Assembly (NCBI GenBank): GCA_014529385.2 | Contig: CM043958.1 | Location: forward strand, 83,289,025 to 83,353,024 | Source of the DNA: Adiantum capillus-veneris | Taxonomy: Eukaryota > Streptophyta > Polypodiopsida > Polypodiales > Pteridaceae | Reading direction: 5' to 3' | DNA length: 64,000 nucleotides | Part shown: piece by piece, positions 35,473-46,091 of the stretch | Layout: each line of letters begins with the position of its first letter | How positions within the stretch are numbered: the first letter of the stretch is position 1 | Notes under the pieces: generated by a model | The model's input: only the letters and a program-made list of their open reading frames with translations | What the model was told of the DNA's origin: nothing | The model's database searches: none | Program-made: the position numbers and the translations under genes

Positions 35473-35916
35473 GCAAAGTATCTATTCAGCTTCGGGTGAT
35501 GACCATACACTGAGATCTTGGGTACTTAAGTTCTCAAGGAACTTGGGTTCTTGAGGTTCTTGGGTTCTTGAGGTTCTTGAGTTCTTTAGCTTGCAATCGG
35601 TGTTTGAGAAGGCTTTTCTCTTACCCGAGCTCGACTCTTCCCTGCGAGTGCACCCCTTGGCAGACTTGCGCTCACACCAAGGTTGCTTTTTCCCACCTCA
35701 CATCGATTGGCCGGCCGCTAATACACGGTCCGCTCTCAATGAGTGAAAAGAGGAACAAGGGGAGGCTGGACAAGCCCTTCTTTCTTAGGTTACCTGTCAC
35801 TCTTCAAAAACATGATTAGAAATCGACACGCCCAAGTGGACTTGGGTTACGTGCGACCACAACAAGCAAAAAATTTTATGTGGTTCTTTTCTTGAGTGAT
35901 ACAGAACACTGCCAAA
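35473..35916 (-). other. Element A 5' leader
   Basis: Untranslated leader between the primer binding site and gag. Several TTCTTGAGG-type short repeats occur at about 35515-35585. I see no gene in it. Confidence 0.6.
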
Positions 35917-35928
35917 GCTCTGATACCA
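35917..35928 (-). promoter_or_regulatory. Element A primer binding site (initiator-Met tRNA)
   Basis: TGGTATCAGAGC on the minus strand, one base after the 5' LTR end (CTTACA). It is the standard complement of the plant initiator tRNA-Met 3' end and the start of minus-strand synthesis. Confidence 0.92.
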
Positions 35929-35929
35929 A

Positions 35930-37080
35930 TGTAAGGTGCAACGGAAGTGAATGTTGACTTTGCTCAAGATGAGTTCTCCGAACTGTGCTCTAGGGTTCCT
36001 TTTACTTACGGAAAGATTGTTCCTTTATTGACAGAGTGCAATAATCACAAACAAAGTGAATGCTACTGTGAAAGAAGGTGCTGAGAGAGAGAGAGAGAGA
36101 GAGAAGAATTCGACACCAGACGGTTCTCAAACCCTCCTCCCAAGGCCCCCCTCTCTATGGCGAGAGAGATCTATGCTATTGATTGCACAAATCTGATACA
36201 ATGGTCTAGATGCAATGGACTTGCCGACGATGTCGACGACAATGATGACGACGACGAGGACAGGCTGATATCTGAAAACGCTAGGACTGAACTGCTGAAA
36301 TCTGCAAAACGCTGACTTCCTGTTGATCTCTGACACTATGTCGGCGAGGACGGCGATTGCGACGACGCGACGACGATACACTGAAAACGCAAATGCTGAA
36401 ATCTGCGGACAGCGGGCTGAATCTGAAAACGTTGGCTGCTCTGACGGTACAGTGAGGATCTGCTGCACGTAGGTGAGATCTGCAAGGCTAAGGGCTGAAT
36501 CTGGGGTGTCTTAGTGCTGAAAACTGAAAACGCTGATGTGTTGGGTTGATCTGACGCCGGAATCTGCAAACGCTAGGCTGAATCTGCAAACAAAGAACGC
36601 CAGGCTGATCTATAGCAAAAACGCTAGGCTTGATCTGTAGCAAAAACGCTAGGCTTGATCTGTAGCCAAAAACGCTATCTGCTTTGTTGGCTAGAAACGC
36701 TAGGCCTCCTGTCGGTCTTGCTGAGAAGGTGCACTGCAAGTTGCTGGAACTTCTTTTGTCTCTTCTGCTAGAAAGTGCTAGCGCTAGGTATCTTATGTAG
36801 TGACTTAGCAAATTTGCCCTACTCACTTTTCCAACAAAGTCACTTATTAAATAATAAGTGAAAAATAAGTAAATTGGAAAAATGGGTGCTATGCACTGTA
36901 AAATGCTCATGATGGGTACTGAATGTCATGCTGTGTGCAACCAGAGGATATGCAACTACTCTTAAGTGCTTGGACATGCACGGCCTGCTCACATGCTCAC
37001 AAAGGTGCCAAAACACTTCCTAAGCTGACCTCAACCCGAGACCTGTCCACATGCACATAGGGTTAGATGTGCACATGACA
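35930..37080 (-). mobile_element. Element A 5' LTR
   Basis: 1,151 bp. On the plus strand it begins TGTAAGGTGCAACGG and ends GTGCACATGACA. It matches 13365-14558 throughout, including the GAGA tract (about 36083-36104). Confidence 0.9.
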
Positions 37081-39045
37081 ACATGTCTCCTACTTTTTAT
37101 AGCACACAAATGATTCATGTTTTTCCTTGGTCTCTAAGAAACGAGTATCAAAGTTTAATAAGGCATCAATGTCTTGTTTGGGTAGAAATTCCAGACTTTC
37201 CTAGAACTTGGAAACAATTATTGCATGTTATAGCTACGACACTAGGAAAGGTTATATGTCCTCCTAAATTGGATGCAAACACCAACAACTTTGCATATTG
37301 TGCATACCCTATTATTGGTCATTGAAGTTAAAGTTTGCAGGAGCATGTTTTAAATGTGGAAAATTTGGTCATATGCAATCTAAATGTTCCCACTGATGAG
37401 CTAACCTCGGTACCAAGGATAAGGCCAAGTGAATCTCCCATGCAATCTATGCCACACGTTGACAAAGGTAGAGGCAAGCAATCCCAGGCTCCTCAATCAA
37501 TTCAAAATGTAAATTCTAAAGGCAAATATCTACAAGTTGACTCATTTGAAGCTTGGCAAAAACCTAGAGTTCGAACTTTGAGGACATGCAATCTCAAGAA
37601 ACTTCCTACCACCTGTTCTGAATGAATTTCATCTGCTATCTTAGATAATAAGGCTTTAGTTGAAGCTTAGAGTAAAGTGATTGCATTTTCATGACCAATT
37701 GTAGATACTCCTTTTGAACCGTCTTCCTCTTGAAATGTTGCACTTGATGGAGATGTGTCATGGGCACAACTTGATAATTAGATTTTTCTTATTCGTTGGC
37801 CATGTATATATATCCCTTTGTACATATGCATCAACCATTGAAGTGCATGCATACAATGTGCGAGGTTTATGCAACCATGATAAATGGAAGCTCACTTGGC
37901 AAAATGTATATACACGCAAAGCAGACAGTTATTTTATAAGAGCATAGACAACATGCCTTTGTTGGTCAATCTTCTCACTTTGCGGGGTTTAAAATTATGT
38001 ATGCCAGTTGTTCAGGGTATTCCGAAGTTGCAATTCTCATGAGACAAGATTTGAATCATGTCGTCGCTTTCAATGATCCACTGGGGTAGATGGATGGTAA
38101 AACAATGTCTCATTCAAGGTCAAATTTATGAATTTGTCGGTATATATGCTTATATTGCTTCTATGCAAAGAACTCAGCTTTGGAATGACCTTTTGCATTA
38201 CCCTTGGTCCCATAATGCTTTTCTAGCAAGATATTTTAATGATGATCCATTACTTGATGATAATACTTCTGGCCTTTCCCATATGCTCGCTAGAGAAAGA
38301 AAAGCATGGAGCAACTTTACATCTGTAACATCGTCTTTGGATTTATGGTTGCATACAAAGCCACATGTCTCGAGATTTTTTTCGCATGCAGGAATCATCT
38401 CTTGCAGAGAAAAATTAGACCATTGGTATATGTTAAATGCATTGCAATGTGATAATTTTGTATGCAAGATGTGGATGAACTACTCATTGCAATTATCAGA
38501 TCATAGTCCTCAATGGTTGGGTCTCTACTTCAATATGCCAATGGATGATCTGCCTCTCCAAAGGAGGAGGTTATTGCATGTAAATCATGCTTATTTATCG
38601 CATGAAGGTTTCAAATAGATGGCAGAAGCAATAATTGTCCCTTTGGTAAATCAAATAAGTCTTAATCGTGATATTGCTTGGTTTTGTTTTGTGATGTGAA
38701 TGCAATCTGTCATTGAAGATTATGGGAAGTGGTAAATTGAGTCAATCGCAAGCTAAGGAAATGGCAGATCAGAGCAAGACTCCATTCATGGATAAAGGTT
38801 GTTCCTCAAAAATATTCACAAAAGCCTACGTCAATCCAGACAAGATGAATCAATAAAGCGAATCAAGCTGGAAAATGGAAAATGGACGGCTAATAAGAAT
38901 CAAGCTTTTTCAGCCCATTACAAAGCTTTATTTGTGACTCTTTTAGTTCCAAATTAGCATATTTTACATGTTAGGGGACTGCTGATGGCTTAGGTTCAAC
39001 CTATTCTCTCAGATGAGGAGGCTTTCATGCTGAATTTTGCAAGAA
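37081..39045 (+). mobile_element. LINE 2, right part: ORF1 end, endonuclease, start of RT region
   Basis: A different LINE family from LINE C. ORF1 has SLIRHQCLVWVEIPDFPRTW and, after a stop, CFKCGKFGHMQSKC (CX2CX4HX4C knuckle, about 37346-37392). The endonuclease follows with AYNVRGLCNHDKWKL (near 37850), VAILMRQDLN (near 38035), GRWMVKQCLIQGQIYEFVGI and QRTQLWNDLLHYPW (38080-38210). The frame 38058-38618 is open for 186 codons. The sequence fades near VQPILSDEEAFMLNF (about 39000-39045), before the RT core. It is truncated and inactive. Confidence 0.75.
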
Positions 39046-39811
39046 TGGCTTCAATCTTGCTGAATACCACCAAAGGTAGGCCATAGGTGGCAAGTAAACC
39101 AGAATAAGGCTGAAGGCACTCATAAATCTAAGCAAGCTAGTATAATGTGGCTTCAAGCCATGGGGAGGAGCAAAACTATCAAACTATATACAAAAACAAA
39201 AAAAACAAGAGGGAAAAACACTACTAAAGAGCGTAAAAGTGCCAAACCCAGTAAAGGAGAGAGGGTTCAATGAAAGCTTCTGAAAGGAAGGCCCCTAACA
39301 GGATCCAAAACAGAAGTATTGCCCACGTCAAAAAGGCAAATCCTAAAAAAGGCTGCACCACAACTACGTACCAACAGCCAGAATGTTTAGATTGTATTGT
39401 TGAGCAAATAATCAAGTGCAACTCTGACAGGCTTGACTTCCTTTGTTTACATTGTGTATCATGCCAGAATGTTTAGATTGTATTCTTGAGCAAATAATCA
39501 AGTGCAACTCTGACAGGCTTGACTTCCTTTGTTTACATTGTGTATCATGCCAGAATCTAGAAATAAACCTATTTAATCTGTATGTTTTCTGGTAACCTAT
39601 TCTAATGTGCTTTATGTGTGATTCCAAATGCATCTCTCTGGGCTTAAAAGATTATTTCAAAGCATCTGTTCTTGGCCAAATATCATGAACGCTAATTTTT
39701 GGACTGTATGTATGTCACATTGAACTTACTATTAAACAAAAAAGTTAAGCAAGAGCTTATGTAATCATTAAAAATAAAAATATTGATTGATTTCTTAACA
39801 AAAGGTGGCAC
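39046..39811. other. Intron sequence with an 86-bp tandem duplication
   Basis: AT-rich intron near the donor of the giant intron. Two adjacent copies of an 86-base unit start at 39377 and 39463 (GCCAGAATGTTTAGATTGTA in both). They differ at about one base, so the duplication looks recent. Nothing else is recognised. Confidence 0.65.
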
Positions 39812-39902
39812 CTAGCATTGGTATGTATCTCTACAGCGTCGACAGTCCCAGAATTCAGTAGATTAGAGACATCTTTGGAGTTTCTTGTGTAAGAATTTGC
39901 AC
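39812..39902 (-). CDS. LdpA-like: LdpA-like Fe-S protein, exon upstream of the giant intron
   Basis: A 91-bp exon with acceptor TTTTGTAG and donor GTGCCA. It encodes NSYTRNSKDVSNLLNSGTVD and then AVEIHTNA. It enters with two bases completing a Gly codon from 40132-40201 and leaves two bases (AG) that make Arg with the first base of 3729. The VEIHT motif fits the LdpA family as I remember it. Confidence 0.85.
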
Positions 39903-40131
39903 CTACAAAACACCAGCATCAAGTCTATGACCCATAACACCACATAAAATAGCATTCAAAGCCTCTCTAAGAAAGATATACTGACATCTGCAGAGGTCAA
40001 AGACCAAAGCAAGTACAAGCCAATAGTGCAGTCTCTCGTTAACAGTACACCCACTCAAGGAAGTACAGTAAGAAACAGCTAAATGCCTAAAGTCCCTGAA
40101 CTGTAAAATGGGTTGAAAATTAAGAATATAC

Positions 40132-40201
40132 CAATAAGTCCCAGTGGGCAGACTGAAATACATCTTCCACATCCATAGCAGCGATCATTGAGCACTCCAC
40201 C
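40132..40201 (-). CDS. LdpA-like: LdpA-like Fe-S protein, second 4Fe-4S cluster exon
   Basis: A 70-bp exon encoding GGVLNDRCYGCGRCISVCPL and GLI. CYGCGRCISVCP is a ferredoxin-type CX2CX2CX3CP cluster motif. The acceptor is CTCAAACAG and the donor GTATAT. It begins at a codon boundary after the exon at 40304-40407 and ends one base into the next codon. Confidence 0.88.
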
Positions 40202-40303
40202 CTGTTTGAGAGACAAAGTCATCAATTCTTAGGCAGTCAGATACCCATGAAGCAGCAACTAACCTAGAAAAAGGTATCTGCAGAAAAAAATCAGACACGC
40301 TAC

Positions 40304-40407
40304 CGTAAGGGATGTGCCAAGTGAGGCTGAAAGCATGATTGCTGAAGCAGGACATATGTGTTCGCAAGGCCGAGCACAACTTGTAGGGCATCTACTGGGG
40401 TCAAATA
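40304..40407 (-). CDS. LdpA-like: LdpA-like Fe-S protein, first Cys-rich cluster exon
   Basis: A 104-bp exon encoding FDPSRCPTSCARPCEHICPA and then SAIMLSASLGTSLT. The four cysteines (CPTSCARPCEHICP) are a second iron-sulfur ligand set. The acceptor is TTTTGAAG and the donor GTAGCG. Its first two bases complete a Val codon from the exon at 41764-41937 (RKA-V-FDPS). Confidence 0.88.
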
Positions 40408-41763
40408 CTTCAAAACAACAATGGCATCATTTAATAAATCTCATATTCGAAAAAGTCTTGAACAGTGTGCACTTGACTGAGAATGCACCTGCATATAAAC
40501 GTTCAGAACTCTTTTTTCTTTCTCAAGATTTCTTGTCTGAAAGCACAAGGACGGGACAATTACAGCCACGTAGTCAAGCAAAGCCCATTAAATGGATTTC
40601 AGGCACATCCACGGCTCATACACAAGTCTCAAATTTTCTCAAGTGTGACAAGCTGCGCTTGGAACACAACAAACAATTGGCCCAAACTAGACTGTGTAAT
40701 TCTGATAATGAAGCACAGTTTTGAATGACAAAGACAATAGTGATTTCTACAGTTTTCAAAAAATTCAAATGACTCTGTATAGGCATCAATTGAGACACAT
40801 TGTTTCGAGTTTTTATGAGCCATAATCATAGAGCACACTCATATTTTGAATCTTCCACATACAGCCAGAGGATACAAAACATGAACATTCTGTCTCCTAT
40901 TTTTGGACAAGGGGGTTTTCCAGAAGATGTTTGTGATCCCAAATATATGACAAAAACCAAATGCATAGTGCATAATTTATGAACCAGTAAAACATAGAAT
41001 AATAGAAATGCACTTGCAAGAATACAAGTTGAGATGCTTGCTACATAGCATTGCACAGGCCCAGGGCAAAGCCACATTCAAATGCTGGAAATTTTAGAAG
41101 ATCAAATGTAGATTTGAAGTTTTCCCTGGATTTTCTTTCTACTGTTCAAATCAATCTAACTGAGATAAAGGCCTAGATATCTCTTCCCTTGCAGTACTCT
41201 TCCCTTGTTTAGGCCAGCCCCTGCAAAGCTCATTGGCCATGAAACTTACCAAAAGGGTGGACACTTCAGAGCTAGAAAATGTTGAAGGAGAATTTTGCTC
41301 CAGTCTTCATTTATTTTTGCTGCATGCACAGCCATTTTACAGAGCGATAGCTCCTTAACCTTGTTTTAGGTCATTGCCTACCAAATTACAAAAATATTGA
41401 CACCATTGGCGCTTCGGGTACATTCTATTGGGCTCTTTGTGCAGAAACAAGCCTAGAAGTGGCAGATTCTTTAGAGTGGTTTCAACCTTAAAAAACAGCT
41501 ATGGCCAATTACATAATTAAAATGAAAGCTGCAAGCCTTCTCAGAGGCTTTCAACACTAGATAGACAAAAAGCACTGTATTTAGATGCCTGCCAAGCTGA
41601 ATGCTGCCTCAACACAAACATTATAGAATGAAAAGTTAGCAGCACGAGTTCTTTATAAGATGACCATCATGCAAATTCATCAGAACAATTCAAGCTTGGT
41701 AGCAAAAGAAGATCGTCATGGTTGCAGTAAGTCCAAGATTTGAGTTTAAAAAGAGATACGCAC
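40408..41763 (-). other. Intron of the LdpA-like gene (1.36 kb)
   Basis: AT-rich intron with no recognised element. Confidence 0.6.
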
Positions 41764-41937
41764 CAGCTTTCCGAAAATGGACATCCTCGTCATCATTGAT
41801 GCTAACCATAATCCAAGGTTTATGCACAGGTAATACTCCAGATGGATAGAGGGTAACAGCTATTCCAGTAGCTGCATCTACACCTTCCCTCACAGCCTTT
41901 ACAACACTTGGATCCGCCGCACAATCAATGCAATCGA
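41764..41937 (-). CDS. LdpA-like: LdpA-like Fe-S protein, most 5' visible exon
   Basis: A 174-bp exon with acceptor TTGATTTGCAG and donor GTGCGT. It encodes DCIDCAADPSVVKAVREGVD, GIAVTLYPSGVLPVHKPWIM and VSINDDEDVHFRKA. This fits the N-terminal half of LdpA-like proteins, upstream of the cysteine clusters. In Synechococcus, LdpA is a redox-active Fe-S protein that feeds light and redox state into the Kai clock. The function in plants is not something I can state, and a plastid location would be only a guess because the N-terminus is outside the window. All eight exons are free of stops, so the gene is probably functional. Confidence 0.85.
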
Positions 41938-41978
41938 CTGCAAATCAATAAAATGAAAAAACAAGTAAATTTGAAATA

Positions 41979-41980
<2 letters not shown>

Positions 41981-42048
<68 letters not shown>
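41981..42048 (+). repeat. (TC)n microsatellite, left of the LINE fragment
   Basis: A pure TC run of about 68 bases that directly abuts the truncated 5' end of a LINE fragment. Confidence 0.95.
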
Positions 42049-42050
<2 letters not shown>

Positions 42051-43385
42051 ACGGATGGGGGAACATGGAGAAACCTCTTGTCTCTATGATCTCGCGGCTC
42101 ATTAGAGCCAAGGCATCAGTACCACGGGCCATTATCCGAGCAGAGCTAGCGGCCCCCCCACTTGTGGTGGAGGCGCTCACCAGATCAGTCTCCTTCATAA
42201 ACCGCACATGGGAACTTCTTAGAGACAGATATGCTCGCATAGCACTTGAATCCTCTTGACAGTTAGCCATACAAGGAGATACAACATGCTGGTATGGGGA
42301 GATGACATCATGGTTTCAGGCACATGGGTTCAGCATAGACCGGCTGCCACCATTCCATTACTCATTGGATGCACCATCTCTCACTCTTACACAGTCAGAG
42401 ATCACCAAGCTCATACGCCAAGACCTGACCCAGCTAGACACCAGGAGGACATGGATACAACCAACACAAGAATTGGGCACGAAGATGGCCTTCTACAGAG
42501 ACCACCTTCTCCAGCTTACGGAAGATGGTTTTGTGGCGAGACCGAGATACATGGATACCCACTTGTCTCATGGGATACGATGTGCTATTGGCCAGTTACG
42601 CACATCTTCTCACCGGTTGCGGATTGAGACTGGGAGATACAGCGGAGTACCAGCAGAGGACAGGGCATGCCCCTTGTGTAACATGGAACCTAAGACAGAG
42701 CTACACTATACATGTCGCTGCCCCGTCTACTACGAGATAAGAGGCCGCTTCCATTGCTTGTTCAGAGAAAGTTTTGGACCACTCTCAAGAGTCATGGGAT
42801 ACGAAGATCAGAGATGTCTGTGTTTGTTCTTGCTCGAGCTGCACAGACACAGAGATAGCCTGATGAATGGCGAGGCTAGCCAGTCTAAAAGACGCATCAC
42901 AGACTTCTTCAGAGCAGACACGGGACAGCCGCAAGAGCCACTCCCACAGCAGAGCTCCCCCTCGTCTCACACCAGAGGCACACTGATTGACCGAGTGATT
43001 GAACTGGGGAAATCCAGGCGCCCGCAATTGCGAAGAACTACACAGCATCGACGAAGGCTACGACAGAAAATTCGGAGCACGCTGGCCAGGCATGCACGAC
43101 GCCCGGTCAGACTACTAACCATGGAGGAAATTGATGAGATTCGCCAACGACCGATGCTAGATCTCTTGTGATTTAGCTATCCCAACAAGCCGTCCATTTT
43201 TTGCTTAGTTTTTTGCTTGGTTCACATCGATCAACTTAGGACCCCATAGTATATATCTTTGTTTTGTACTGTTGTTAGGTTATTTTGTTACTCTGACTTT
43301 GTATCAGATCCACCACTTTGTAACTTTCCGGTCTCATAGGTCATTATGGCCTTTTGAAGACGTTAATATAACATTTCATTTCATT

Positions 43386-43388
<3 letters not shown>
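42049..43388 (+). mobile_element. LINE 3' fragment between two (TC)n tracts
   Basis: Encodes the C-terminal part of a LINE polymerase in one frame (42065-43171), broken only by a TGA at 42258-42260. It contains IRCAIGQLRTSSHRLRIETG and the zinc-binding CPLCNMEPKTELHYTCRCPV, then a basic tail (RRTTQHRRRLRQKI). After the stop comes a 3' UTR that ends in (ATTTC) repeats before the second TC tract. It is a different family from LINEs C, 2 and D. RT core and endonuclease are missing (5' truncation). Confidence 0.75.

Positions 43389-43460
<72 letters not shown>
43389..43460 (+). repeat. (TC)n microsatellite, right of the LINE fragment
   Basis: A pure TC run of about 72 bases, similar in length and phase to 41981-42048. 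Confidence 0.95.
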
Positions 43461-43463
<3 letters not shown>

Positions 43464-43565
43464 CAGATAGATCTTTAAGGTCTCTGGAATAGTTTCCTAC
43501 GACCTTAAAATCCTCTTCTTCTCAGGTGTGTGTGTGTGCGCACGCGCGTCACTAGTAATTAATCA

Positions 43566-44814
43566 AATCGATTTACAAAAGTGGGTGGTGGACCTGATTA
43601 CAATGCCAATAGGTGTTTGACAAATGAGATACATTGTTCTTGCCAGAGAAGATCTTACTAACCAAGTTGAAAGCAGAGCTTTGCGTACCAAAGCTACCAG
43701 TTCAGTATGCAAGTTCTTGCTTGAAGATGTGATTTTCAGGTACGGATGTGCTAGTAAAATTACTGCTGATAGAGGAGAACTGGATGCACATGAAGCTCAA
43801 GAGTTCTTTGCTCGATTGGACATTAAATTGGCTCTCACTACAACATACAATCTAGAGGGTAATGGTAATAGTGAAAGAGGGCATCCGCCTATTGTTCAAG
43901 CTTTAGCAAAGGCATGCCAAGGACATATTGGTGATTGGTGTTAAAGTTACACCACCGTTGCTTCGCCATTTTGTACGGCTAGTGATTGTCCCGGGTTGGC
44001 CAGCCATCGCACATCATGTAGATTGCATGGGCGGACACTTCACTATCACAATTGGCCTAAACTCTTACCATTCGCCTTGTGGACTGATCGTACTACACAG
44101 TTCTATTACAGGTTTTATGCCATTTGAGCTAATGTATGGGCAAAACCCCATTATGCCTACAGAGGAGGCGGTTATGTCTTGGACTATAATGCCATGGGAA
44201 GAGGGTATGTCTACAGAGATTTGCTTGCTCTTTGTATTCGCCAACTTGAGAGGCGTCAAGAAGACATCGAGCAGGCTAAAGTGAAGCTTAAGGAGGCAAG
44301 GTTGAAGAATAATGCAGCACTCAATGGAAAGCACAGACTACAACTTCATGCATGAGGATTGGGTACTTGTTATGACAGTAGTCCGGAGAATCAGTTTACT
44401 GCTATACGAAAGATGGTTAAAAGATGGTTTGGACCGTATGTGGTACTTCATGCTTATGATAATGCGACATATAAGTTATGTGAGCTTGATGGCACTGTGC
44501 TCAAGGTGCCTATTGCAAGAAAAAGAATTAAGTTGTTCAAGAAGCGAGAAGGCGAGATTGTTCTTCAAGATCTTAGTTCAGATCAACCTCCAGAAGACAA
44601 TGATATGTATGCATCGGACGATGTGTCTAATGATGCTTTTGATAATGCTGATTAAGTGCAGTTGGCACAGATCGGAGGCTGTGCAATTTCAGAGGGGGTG
44701 GATTTCGTGCAGCTCCACTTCCCTGATGGGAAAAGGATCATTAGGATGCACATTGTGCTTGATTGAAGTCTGCATGATTGTTGATCAGTGGTCAAGGCTT
44801 GATAACCAATCAGC
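43566..44814 (+). mobile_element. Fragment of an element B relative (integrase to LTR start)
   Basis: Integrase core: ITADRGELDAHEAQEFFARL and NLEGNGNSERGHPP match element B at 20350-20700, and the tail has MVKRWFGPYVVLHAYD. A polypurine tract TTCAGAGGGGGTGGA (44688-44702) precedes about 110 bases of an LTR (TTTCGTGCAGCTCC...). Frames are broken, and a 112-bp insertion lies at 43939-44050. The rest of the element is absent. Confidence 0.8.
43939..44050 (+). mobile_element. 112-bp TG...CA insertion, TRIM-like solo LTR
   Basis: Interrupts the integrase sequence of the B-like fragment exactly between GGTGATTGG and CCTAAACTC. It starts TGTTAAAGTTACACC, ends CACTATCACA, and is flanked by ATTGG on both sides (43934-43938, 44051-44055). 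TG...CA ends with a 5-bp duplication are the signature of an LTR. A length near 110 bp fits LTRs of TRIM/SMART miniature elements. No internal region is present. Confidence 0.75.
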
Positions 44815-44815
44815 T

Positions 44816-46091
44816 TGAATAGCCTCATCAATCTCTCTCATACGGACAGCTACTCCTTTGCGGATCCCGTAGGTGGCACCAATAACTTGTGCACCGACCA
44901 AAGAAGCACCTGACCAACGGCATAAAGAGCCAATTGGCCCGTCATCCCATCTAGACCATCTAGCCAAACCCCACAGGAGAGGTATGTGACAAAGCATGGT
45001 GCAAAAGCAATTTCCAAGGCTTAGCCCCAGGAAACAATCCGCCTACTATGAGCTTGACAAGAAATACATTGCTTTGCATCTCTAGATCAATAATCCCCAA
45101 GCTTCCCTCCTCTCTAGGCAGAATGATTATATCCCGATGGACTCGTGACCGTGTGTTAGTAGATCCATCTAGGCCACCCCACAGAAAGTTACACACAAGG
45201 CGCTTCAATCGCGCCATGATGCCAGAGTGAAGAGTCATGCAAAATGTGGTGAACCAAGCCGTCGCAAGAAGAACCTGATTCACCACAAAAGTTCCGCCAG
45301 CCAAAGACAAATGTAAGGATGACCAATGGCAAAGTTTCTTCCTAATAGACTATAGTACGGGCGCAAACTGCTGCTCAACTGACACATCAATGCCAACATG
45401 GAAACCTAGATATCTACAACTCTGTCCTCTAGGTAGCCAAGTGTAATTATATTGCATCCCATTGATAATCCTCATCAACTCCTACACAAAAACCGAAAGA
45501 CTTGTGCCAATTGATGAATTGATGAGAGCACCACTGGCCAAGAAACAACAATAAGTCCCAAGGATCTCTCCACACTGGAAGTGGAAGTGAGGATAGACAG
45601 AGAGACTATCTTGCAATCATCCAACATTATTGAATTTCCTCCTACAATCCATGAATCCACACATGGAGCACATCTACTAGCTGCCATTATAACCAAAACC
45701 GTGCGTTGTGCAGGTGCATCGATTGGTGCATAAATTGCCATAAACCCAACAGGTATCCCTCCGATCTATTGAGAGAGCCAGATAGCTCTGCCTGGAAGCA
45801 AAGAACCATAGTGAGACATGAGGCAGCCATCTAGGGCCCACAAGGATACATACAGACCCACTAACGTGCATGGTGCCAACTGCAAGCTCCCAGAACGTGA
45901 AAGATGCACCAGGGAGGAGCTCACAACATGGCTAGAATGTGCCAAGAAGAGCTTGTGCTCCTACACAAGAAGAATATCCACATCATCACCAACAAGCCTG
46001 TGCAAATTCTATCACAAAAGAAGCTTCCTCATACCACTGAACTGGTATGATATAAACCATTAGCATTCCATGTGACAATGTGTAGCTCCAT
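44816..46091 (-). mobile_element. LINE E fragment (endonuclease and RT C-terminus)
   Basis: ORF2 starts at 46091 with MELHIVTWNANGLYHTSSVV. Endonuclease motifs follow: IPVGFMAIYAPIDAPAQR and DSWIVGGNS, where GGDFN is decayed. Then a deletion removes most of the RT, leaving its C-terminal part: GGTFVVNQVLLATAWFTTF and LPREEGSLGIIDLEMQSN (45310-44960). The end abuts the B-like fragment. It is related in layout to LINE C but distinct in sequence. Confidence 0.7.

Larger units (their letters stand above)
13365..37080 (-). mobile_element. Element A, Ty3/gypsy chromovirus with nested insertions
   Basis: From the 5' end on the minus strand: LTR (37080-35930), primer site, gag, protease, RT, RNase H, a 16-kb insertion (LINE C with B inside), integrase, chromodomain-like tail, polypurine tract and LTR (14558-13365). 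Without the insertion the element is about 7.7 kb, normal for this group. The two LTRs are roughly 90% identical over their outer 90 bases by eye, so it is older than elements B, F and G. Its coding regions carry several stop codons and frameshifts. Confidence 0.9.
3730..39811 (-). other. Giant intron of the LdpA-like gene (about 36.1 kb)
   Basis: Bounded by a GTGCCA donor next to 39812 and a CTACAG acceptor next to 3729 (minus strand). It contains a solo LTR, several LINE fragments and the nested stack of elements A, LINE C and B. No exon of the host gene is missing, because the flanking exons join in phase in the middle of a conserved motif. What is seen is the exon phase match. That the whole stretch is spliced as one intron is inference. 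Confidence 0.8.

Noticed and set aside
38058-38618. 186-codon plus-strand frame as a host gene
   Set aside because: It contains LINE endonuclease motifs (RWMVKQCLIQGQ, QRTQLWNDLL) and flows on from a LINE ORF1 zinc knuckle. It is a LINE remnant.
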